Notes under the pieces: model-generated
The model's database searches: none
The model's input: only the letters and a program-made list of their open reading frames with translations
Told to the model about the DNA's origin: nothing
Made by a program: the position numbers and the translations under genes
NCBI GenBank assembly: GCA_030593425.1
Contig: JAUVHF010000024.1
Span: forward strand, 1-14,998
Direction: 5' to 3'
DNA length: 14,998 bases
Source: Anaerolineales bacterium
Lineage (GTDB): Bacteria; Chloroflexota; Anaerolineae; UBA7937
Shown here: positions 6,821-12,560 of the stretch, one piece after another
How positions within the stretch are numbered: position 1 is the stretch's first letter
How the letters are laid out: the number at the start of each line of letters is the position of its first letter

Positions 6821-8512
6821 CTACACCAAGGCATCGACCTGGGCTAGGATTTGCGCCGGGGTGAAATGGCTCAACTTTATGGCTTTGGAAGGACAGGCCG
6901 CGGCACAAGCCCCGCATCCCTTGCATAGGACCTCATTTATGGTCATAACCCCCTTTCTCTCATGAAGGGAGAGAGCATCGTATACGCACATCTCGGCGCA
7001 GATCCCACACCCAGAGCAGAGTTCTTCGTCTATGATAGAGGTTACGGCTTCCACCTTGACCTGGCCCTGGCACAAGGGTATCATAGCCGAGGCGGCAGCA
7101 GCCTTGGCCTGGGTCACGGTATCTGGTATGTCCTTGGGCCCCTGACAACAGCCGGCCAGGTATATCCCCTCCGTTACCGTATCCACCGGACGCAACTTGG
7201 GGTGTGCTTCCATGAAGAAGCCATCCGGTGAGCGGGGGAGCTTTAGAAGGTTGGCGATCTTTGGAGAATCGCGGCGAGGCGTTATCCCTGTGGCCAGTAC
7301 CACCAAGTCAGCCTCCAACTGAACAGGCTCGCCCAGGAGGGTATCCTCAACCCTAACGATGAGTCTCTTTCCATTTTTGTATATCTCGGAGGGGTTACCC
7401 CGTCTATAGAGCACCCCCTCGCCCCTCACCTGGTCGTAGAACTCCTCGAACCCTTTCCCATAGGCCCTTACATCCATATACAAGACCGTCACCCGAGCCT
7501 GGGGTAACATCTCCTTAACCAGAAGGGCCTGTTTGGCCGTGTACATGCAGCAGATGCGGGAGCAATACTCTTGCCCCACGCTTTTGTCCCGAGAGCCCAC
7601 ACACTGGATGAAGAGCACATCCTGGGGTTCTTTTCCGTTCACCCAGAACTTTCTAGAACCAGATAAAGAGACGAGTCGCTCGAACTCCAAGCCGGTGATC
7701 ACCTTCTCATAGATCCCATAGCCATACTCTGGCTTCAACCGAGCGTCGAAGAGGTCATAGCCGGTGGCTACGAGGATGGTCCCCACTTTGAGTTCCCTAA
7801 TAGTGGCTTGGTCGGTAACGTTAACTTTGAAGTTGCCGATATACCCTTCTAAACCGATCACCTCCGCGGAGGTGAGAAGATCGATATTGGGGTGTCCCTC
7901 CACCTCCCTGATCTCCTCCGCCAGGAGAGGGGCCACAGGCTCCAAGGTGGGGAAGGTCTTATCTAGTTGGGCTAGATGCCCCCCCAGGCGGGGTTCCTTC
8001 TCCACCAGATAGACTTGGAAGCCGGCGTTGGCGATATCGAGGGCCGCTTGCATCCCGGCGATCCCTCCTCCTATCACCAGGGCCGCAGAGGTAACAGCGA
8101 CTCTTCTCTCCTCTAGAGGCTCCAGTAGAAAAGCCTTGTCCACAGCAGCGGCTACCAGTTGTATCGCTTTTCGGGTGGCCTCCTCCTCTTCCTCATGGAC
8201 CCAGCTACACTGCTCCCTTATATTTGCCATCTCCAAACAGTAGGGGTTTAAGCCCGCCTCTTGGATGGTACCCCGGAATGTCGGCTCATGCATCATCGGC
8301 GAGCAGGAGGCCACGACCACCTTGGTGAGACCGAACTTCTTGATATCCTCCTTTATCAGCGCCTGGCCAGGATCGGAGCACATATAGGTGTAATCTCTGG
8401 CTATGGCTACAGAGGGCAACCCCAGGGCGAATCGGGTCACCGCTTCCACATCGACGGTGGCGGCGATATTCACTCCACAGTGACATACATAGACGCCGAT
8501 CCTTAGACCCAC
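6821..8512 (-). CDS. HdrA-1: HdrA-like flavoprotein lacking the internal Fe-S insert
   Basis: HdrA proteins carry the FAD that splits or merges electron pairs in heterodisulfide-reductase complexes. The 563 residues are an N-terminal HdrA domain with cysteines C10, C12, C45, C70 and C102; a thioredoxin-reductase-like FAD domain from VIGGGIAG at about 146, with IQCVGSRD and YCSRICCMYTAKQA; and a C-terminal ferredoxin with C499/502/505/509 and C530/533/536/540. Where classical HdrA has the CxxC after KTFPTLD and an inserted ferredoxin domain, this protein reads KTFPTLEPVAPLL and goes directly to the next FAD-domain strand, about 80 residues shorter. Both missing parts are present in HdrA-2. The GTG start immediately follows the hdrBC stop, with GGAGG eight bases upstream. 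DNA is about 80% identical to HdrA-2 in shared parts by eye. Confidence 0.88.
   Translation of the reverse strand: MGLRIGVYVCHCGVNIAATVDVEAVTRFALGLPSVAIARDYTYMCSDPGQALIKEDIKKFGLTKVVVASCSPMMHEPTFRGTIQEAGLNPYCLEMANIREQCSWVHEEEEEATRKAIQLVAAAVDKAFLLEPLEERRVAVTSAALVIGGGIAGMQAALDIANAGFQVYLVEKEPRLGGHLAQLDKTFPTLEPVAPLLAEEIREVEGHPNIDLLTSAEVIGLEGYIGNFKVNVTDQATIRELKVGTILVATGYDLFDARLKPEYGYGIYEKVITGLEFERLVSLSGSRKFWVNGKEPQDVLFIQCVGSRDKSVGQEYCSRICCMYTAKQALLVKEMLPQARVTVLYMDVRAYGKGFEEFYDQVRGEGVLYRRGNPSEIYKNGKRLIVRVEDTLLGEPVQLEADLVVLATGITPRRDSPKIANLLKLPRSPDGFFMEAHPKLRPVDTVTEGIYLAGCCQGPKDIPDTVTQAKAAAASAMIPLCQGQVKVEAVTSIIDEELCSGCGICAEMCVYDALSLHERKGVMTINEVLCKGCGACAAACPSKAIKLSHFTPAQILAQVDALV
7085..7785. repeat. 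Paralogous DNA duplication, copy 1 (within HdrA-1)
   Basis: This segment, encoding the second half of the HdrA-1 FAD domain, aligns without large gaps to about 9660-10370 in HdrA-2, with roughly 80% base identity by eye in sampled 60-base blocks. A shorter related pair is at about 7935-8085 and 10775-10925. It marks a duplication of an hdrA gene with hdrBC now between the copies. Confidence 0.65.
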
Positions 8513-9628
8513 CTAAAGAGCCTCCACCACCAACTCCATGATATCCATCACCTGGATCCCGCCTTCGCCGGCAACGGTCTTGGCTGCATCTTCTAAGGTG
8601 AGGAGACAGAAGGGGCAAGCGGTGGCCAGCACCTCAGCGCCTAGATCCATCGCCTCCTGCACGCGGGTATGGGCCAACCTCTCCTCGGGGTTGGTGCCCT
8701 CCGCCCACATCCTCCCCCCTCCCCCTTCGCAGCAGAGGCTCCTCTCCCTCGATCTATCGAGTTCTCTCAATTCCAAGCCAGGGATGCTCCTGAGTATCTT
8801 TCGCGGCTCTTCGAAGATCTTGTTTTGTTTTCCCAAGAAGCAGGGGTCTTGGTAGGTGACGATCCTCCTCACCTCCTTGGAGAGGGGTAATCTCCCCTCA
8901 TTGATAAGCCCAGCCACGAATTGGGTATAGTGCTGCACTTTGAGATTTAGGCCTTGGTATTCGTTCTGGAAGGCGTTATAGCAATGGGGGGAGGTGGTGA
9001 CCACCAGTTCCACAGGATATCGCTCCAAGGTCTCTAGGTTCATCTCCCGGAGCATCTCGAAGAGACCCGTCTCTCCCATCCGGCGGGCCTCGCTACCGCA
9101 ACAGACCTCCTCGTTGCCCAGGATCCCGAACTCTACCTCCGCCTTCTTGAAGGCTTGGACCATCGCTTTCGCTACCTTCTGAACCCGAGGATCATAAGAA
9201 GGGCTGCAGCCCACAAAGTAGAGAACCTCTGCGCCCTCAGAGATCTCCTTCACCCCCAACCCCTCGGCCCAGTCTGCCCTCTCCTCTCTGGCCATGGTCA
9301 GAGGGTTTCCCCGGATAGCCAGGCTCTTCAGCGCGTCTCTGATAGTGGGGGGGATCCGCCCCCCATCTACTAGGATGCTCCGCATGCCGATCACCATGTC
9401 GGTGGGGTCGAGCCCCTTGGGACAGCGGAGGGTACAAGTGGCGCAGGTGCTACAATCCCATAGCACCTCTTTGCTTTGAAGATCCATATCTTCGTCAACG
9501 AGAGCCTCATAGATCAGTCGCCTGATGTTGAAGCGGGTCTTTAGCGACATGGGGCAACCGCCGGTACACCGGCCACACTGGATGCACTCGAAGAGCCTAT
9601 ACGCTTGGGCGAGATTCTGCCCCTCCAT
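8513..9628 (-). CDS. HdrC-HdrB fusion (HdrD-like) iron-sulfur subunit
   Basis: A 371-residue soluble protein that joins an HdrC-like electron wire to an HdrB-like catalytic or electron-exit domain, as in HdrD. The N-terminal part has two [4Fe-4S] motifs (C15/18/21/25, CIQCGRCTGGCP; C59/62/65/69, CSTCATCTLRCP). The C-terminal part has two CCG-type repeats: C141, C176-C177 and C216, then C263, C299-C300, C338 and C341 (ACPFC). In HdrB such repeats bind non-cubane [4Fe-4S] clusters that cleave a heterodisulfide. The first repeat lacks the final CxxC partner here. The substrate could be a disulfide, or the module may only pass electrons to FrdB, whose methanogen counterpart TfrB has an HdrB-like domain fused to it. 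ATG 9628 directly follows the HdrA-2 stop, with GGAGGT seven bases upstream. Confidence 0.9.
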   Translation of the reverse strand: MEGQNLAQAYRLFECIQCGRCTGGCPMSLKTRFNIRRLIYEALVDEDMDLQSKEVLWDCSTCATCTLRCPKGLDPTDMVIGMRSILVDGGRIPPTIRDALKSLAIRGNPLTMAREERADWAEGLGVKEISEGAEVLYFVGCSPSYDPRVQKVAKAMVQAFKKAEVEFGILGNEEVCCGSEARRMGETGLFEMLREMNLETLERYPVELVVTTSPHCYNAFQNEYQGLNLKVQHYTQFVAGLINEGRLPLSKEVRRIVTYQDPCFLGKQNKIFEEPRKILRSIPGLELRELDRSRERSLCCEGGGGRMWAEGTNPEERLAHTRVQEAMDLGAEVLATACPFCLLTLEDAAKTVAGEGGIQVMDIMELVVEAL

Positions 9629-10960
9629 CTATGAGACCTCCATACCGTTCCTCAAGGCGATTATGACGGAGGAAGCCGCAGCCTTGGCCTGGGCCACACC
9701 ATCGGGTATATCCTTGGGTCCCTGACAGCAGCCGGCTAGATATACCCCCTCCCTTTCTGTCTCCACCGGTCTCAACTTTGGGTGTGCTTCCTGGAAAAAG
9801 CCGTCGGGCGAAGTGGACAACCTCAATAGAGTGGCCAAATCTTGGGCATCTCCCCGGGGAGTGATCCCGGTAGCCAGGACCACGAGATCCGCCTCCAACT
9901 GAACAGATTCGCCCAGGAGGGTATCCTCAGCCATAACGATGAGCCTCTCCCCCCTTTTGCATATCTCCGAAGCGTTCCCCCTCCGGTACATCACCCCCTC
10001 GCCTCTCACCCGGTCGTAGAACTCCTCGAACCCCTTTCCGAAAGCCCTCACATCGATATATAAGACCGTCACCTCCGCATCTGGTATCTTCTCCTTCACT
10101 AGATGGGCTTGCTTGGCCGTGAACATGCAACATACCCGGGAACAATACTCCACTCCCACACTCTTATCCCTCGACCCCACACATTGAATAAAAACCACCT
10201 TCTTTGGCTCCTGCCCGTTCAGCGTTATCTTCCCCCTGGTGGGGCCGGAGGCCGAAGAGAGCCGCTCGAACTGGAGGCCGGTGATGACGTTGGGATAGAG
10301 GCCGTAGCCGAACTCCGGCTTGAGACGGGCATCGAAGAGGTCGAAACCGGTAGCCACGATGATAGCCCCCACCTCTAGTCCTATCATCTCCTCTTTCTGC
10401 TGGAAATCGATAGCCTCCGCTGAACAAGCCTCCTCACAAGCGGGGACCTTCCCGCAGACACCCCTGGTTATAAAGACGCAACGCTCGGGGTCTATGGTCG
10501 CCTTCAAAGGTACCGCCTGAGGAAAGGGTATATATACCGCTCCTCTCTTGCTCACCCCCACATCGAATTCGCTGCTGATCCTCCCTTTGAGTCGGCAAGC
10601 CTCCACACAGAGGCCACAACCGGTACATCTATCTACATCCACATACCTGGGCTTCTGCTTCACCCCTACCTTGAAATGGCCTATCCCACCATCTGCACCC
10701 ACCACCTCTGCATAGCTGATCAACTGGATGTTGGGGTGGCGAGCCACATCTACCATCTTAGGGGTCAGGATGCAGGATGAGCAATCGAGGGTGGGGAAGG
10801 TCTTATCTAGTTGGGCCATATGCCCCCCGATGCTCGGCTCCCTCTCCACCAGATAGACCAGGAAACCGGCATCGGCGATGTCGAGGGAGGCTTGCATCCC
10901 TGCGATCCCCCCTCCTATCACTAAAGCCGCTGGCTTTAAGCCTTTGCCCTCAGGTTCCAC
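9629..10960 (-). CDS. HdrA-2: short HdrA-like flavoprotein with internal Fe-S insert, no N- or C-terminal domains
   Basis: A 443-residue HdrA variant. It opens almost at once with the FAD loop VIGGGIAGMQASL (about 14-25), so the N-terminal HdrA domain is absent. It keeps the KTFPTLDCSSC motif (C60, C63) and the inserted ferredoxin domain with C112/115/118/122 (CTGCGLCVEAC) and C161/169/175/179. The rest of the FAD domain follows, with IQCVGSRD and YCSRVCCMFTAKQA, and it stops after QGPKDIPDGVAQAKAA without a C-terminal ferredoxin. HdrA-1 has exactly the parts missing here. Together they could form a heterodimer equal to one HdrA plus a second flavin (inference). The GTG start lies two bases after the FrhB-like stop and has no clear ribosome binding site, so it probably depends on translational coupling. 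Confidence 0.86.
   Translation of the reverse strand: MEPEGKGLKPAALVIGGGIAGMQASLDIADAGFLVYLVEREPSIGGHMAQLDKTFPTLDCSSCILTPKMVDVARHPNIQLISYAEVVGADGGIGHFKVGVKQKPRYVDVDRCTGCGLCVEACRLKGRISSEFDVGVSKRGAVYIPFPQAVPLKATIDPERCVFITRGVCGKVPACEEACSAEAIDFQQKEEMIGLEVGAIIVATGFDLFDARLKPEFGYGLYPNVITGLQFERLSSASGPTRGKITLNGQEPKKVVFIQCVGSRDKSVGVEYCSRVCCMFTAKQAHLVKEKIPDAEVTVLYIDVRAFGKGFEEFYDRVRGEGVMYRRGNASEICKRGERLIVMAEDTLLGESVQLEADLVVLATGITPRGDAQDLATLLRLSTSPDGFFQEAHPKLRPVETEREGVYLAGCCQGPKDIPDGVAQAKAAASSVIIALRNGMEVS
9660..10370. repeat. Paralogous DNA duplication, copy 2 (within HdrA-2)
   Basis: Direct-orientation counterpart of about 7085-7785. Shared blocks include the codons for ATGITPR, SPDGFF-EAHPKLRPV and LAGCCQGPKDIPD. 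The copies are similar enough to recombine, which would delete hdrBC, and could be confused by short-read assembly. Confidence 0.65.
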
Positions 10961-10962
10961 CT

Positions 10963-12087
10963 CTATTGCGTTTCTCCCAACTCCGTCAGTTCATCCTCCT
11001 TGAAGGTAGCCAGGGGCAACTCATCCTCTAGGCTCCTCCCAGGCAGGTAATCGAACATCGCTTGTACCTCCTGTCCCACCGCCCGGAAAATAGTGGTCAA
11101 AGGGATGTCGCTGGGACAGGCGCTTTCGCACATCCCACAGCCCACACAGGAGGTGACCATGTGATTCAGCCGGGTCAACTGGAAAAGAAGGGTATCGGTA
11201 GGCATCTGGATGGCTCCCTTCCGCTGCGCCCACCTCAGGTATCTATCGGATTCGTGTTCGAAGGTGGATGTCCTAAAGAGGCACTCTTTACAGTAACAGA
11301 TGGGGCAAGCCACCGTGCAGTTATAGCAGCCGGTGCAGGTGGAAAACTGGGCCAGGAGACCCCGTATATCAACCACCCTCTCTCGAAACTGGGCGAAGAG
11401 TCGATCTCGCTCCTCGATCCTAGCCTCCACCAATTTCTTGATGACCTCCTCTCGGCTAGCGGCTTCTCCCTCCGTCAACTCTAGCCTCTCTGCCAACTCC
11501 TCCTGCGCCTCGACGAGGATCCTCTTACCATCGACGCCGAGGAGGCCGATGGTCAGGGCAGTATTTTGGGGGACGGGATACTCGCAAATCCGGCATGCGG
11601 AGCGGAATTGGTACCCCTCATGGGGGGAGAGAGAGCCTTCTTTAGCCCCTCGCACCAGTCCCATCGTCGGAGACCCATCCTCGCTAGAGATGAGTTTGGC
11701 GTAATCGGTCACCTCGTAGGTGCCCAAGCAATCGAGGCCTATGATCATAAGGTTTTCCAGATGGGCCTGCTGCAGTTTGACCAGTTCGATAAGAGCCCTT
11801 ATCTCACAGGAGCGCAAGAGGGCCCCGATCTTCTCCTTGGGTTTGCCGATGGTCAAGGAGGAGACGAGCCTAGCCGCGTTTACCGGCATCACCGGGGCCA
11901 GGGGGTTGGCCTTCTCCAAGCGGGCGGGCTCCTTCACCAAGGCGGGCATTACGGTGTCGCCAGAGGGAGCCTCAAGAGGGACGAGCAATGCCTCGACGAT
12001 CTCCTTCTCCAGTAACCTTTGCAAGAAACCCCGCAGGGTTGCCAAGGTGTCGCCCTCTTTGACTTCCAAGAATTTCCTCACCTTCAT
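10963..12087 (-). CDS. FrhB/FdhB-like iron-sulfur (flavo)protein, probable electron-input subunit
   Basis: A 374-residue soluble protein resembling the beta subunits of F420-reducing hydrogenase and formate dehydrogenase: LRSCEIRALIELVKLQQA (about 91-107) then IIGLDCLGTYEVTDY, followed by SACRICEYPVP. In relatives this part binds FAD and reacts with F420H2. The C-terminal part is iron-sulfur rich. Seven cysteines lie between 251 and 269 (CTGCYNCTVAC then CYCKEC), and a second cluster motif at 314/317/320/324 reads CVGCGMCESACP. A helix of charged residues spans about 195-240. ATG 12087 has GAGG nine bases upstream. Sitting between MvhD-like and HdrA genes, it could feed electrons from F420H2, NAD(P)H or another donor to the Hdr core. 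Whether this organism has F420 is unknown, so the donor is open. Confidence 0.72.
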   Translation of the reverse strand: MKVRKFLEVKEGDTLATLRGFLQRLLEKEIVEALLVPLEAPSGDTVMPALVKEPARLEKANPLAPVMPVNAARLVSSLTIGKPKEKIGALLRSCEIRALIELVKLQQAHLENLMIIGLDCLGTYEVTDYAKLISSEDGSPTMGLVRGAKEGSLSPHEGYQFRSACRICEYPVPQNTALTIGLLGVDGKRILVEAQEELAERLELTEGEAASREEVIKKLVEARIEERDRLFAQFRERVVDIRGLLAQFSTCTGCYNCTVACPICYCKECLFRTSTFEHESDRYLRWAQRKGAIQMPTDTLLFQLTRLNHMVTSCVGCGMCESACPSDIPLTTIFRAVGQEVQAMFDYLPGRSLEDELPLATFKEDELTELGETQ

Positions 12088-12122
12088 CGTTCTAGTCCTC
12101 TATGAGTTTATATATACTATGT

Positions 12123-12548
12123 TTATGTTCCCCAAAGTTCCTTTAGGGGGTTGGGTCCCTTCTCTTTGAGGGCCTTCACCATCGCCGTCACCGTCTCGGC
12201 GAAGACCTGCCCTTCGCTGGCGCTGATCCAGCGCAGCCAGATCCGCTCCTCATCGAACCCCATCTGGCGGAGGATATTCTTGAGGATAGCCACCCGCCGC
12301 CGAGCCTTATAGTTCCCTTCTTGATAATGGCAATCGCCAGGGTGACAACCTCCTATGAGGACGCCATCGGCCCCATCGAGCAAGGGCTTGATGACATAGA
12401 CCGGATCCACGGCCCCGCTGCACATCATGCGGATGATCCTCACGTTGGGCGGGTATTGGATGCGGGAGGTGCCTGCCAGGTCCGCCCCCACGTAGGCGCA
12501 CCAGTTGCAGAGGAAAGCCACGATCTTAGGCTCGAAATCTTCGTTCAT
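12123..12548 (-). CDS. mvhD: MvhD/FlpD-like [2Fe-2S] electron-transfer subunit
   Basis: A 141-residue protein of the hydrogenase/formate dehydrogenase delta-subunit family, which binds one [2Fe-2S] cluster and connects an electron donor to the flavin of HdrA. Cysteines C14, C17 (FLCNWCAY), C43 (MMCSGAVDP), C68 and C73 (GGCHPGDCHYQEGNYKA) match the family pattern, and length is normal. ATG 12548 has AGAGG six bases upstream and lies 12 bases after the stop of the fused HdrA gene. No hydrogenase or formate-dehydrogenase catalytic subunit is encoded in the window, so its donor is most likely the FrhB-like protein encoded just downstream, or a partner beyond the right edge. Confidence 0.92.
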   Translation of the reverse strand: MNEDFEPKIVAFLCNWCAYVGADLAGTSRIQYPPNVRIIRMMCSGAVDPVYVIKPLLDGADGVLIGGCHPGDCHYQEGNYKARRRVAILKNILRQMGFDEERIWLRWISASEGQVFAETVTAMVKALKEKGPNPLKELWGT

Positions 12549-12560
12549 CTTTGACCTCTC

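Noticed and set aside
11062..12169. Several 120-150-codon plus-strand frames opposite the FrhB-like gene
   Set aside because: They are antisense to a cysteine-rich, clearly conserved protein, overlap one another, and show no recognisable motif.
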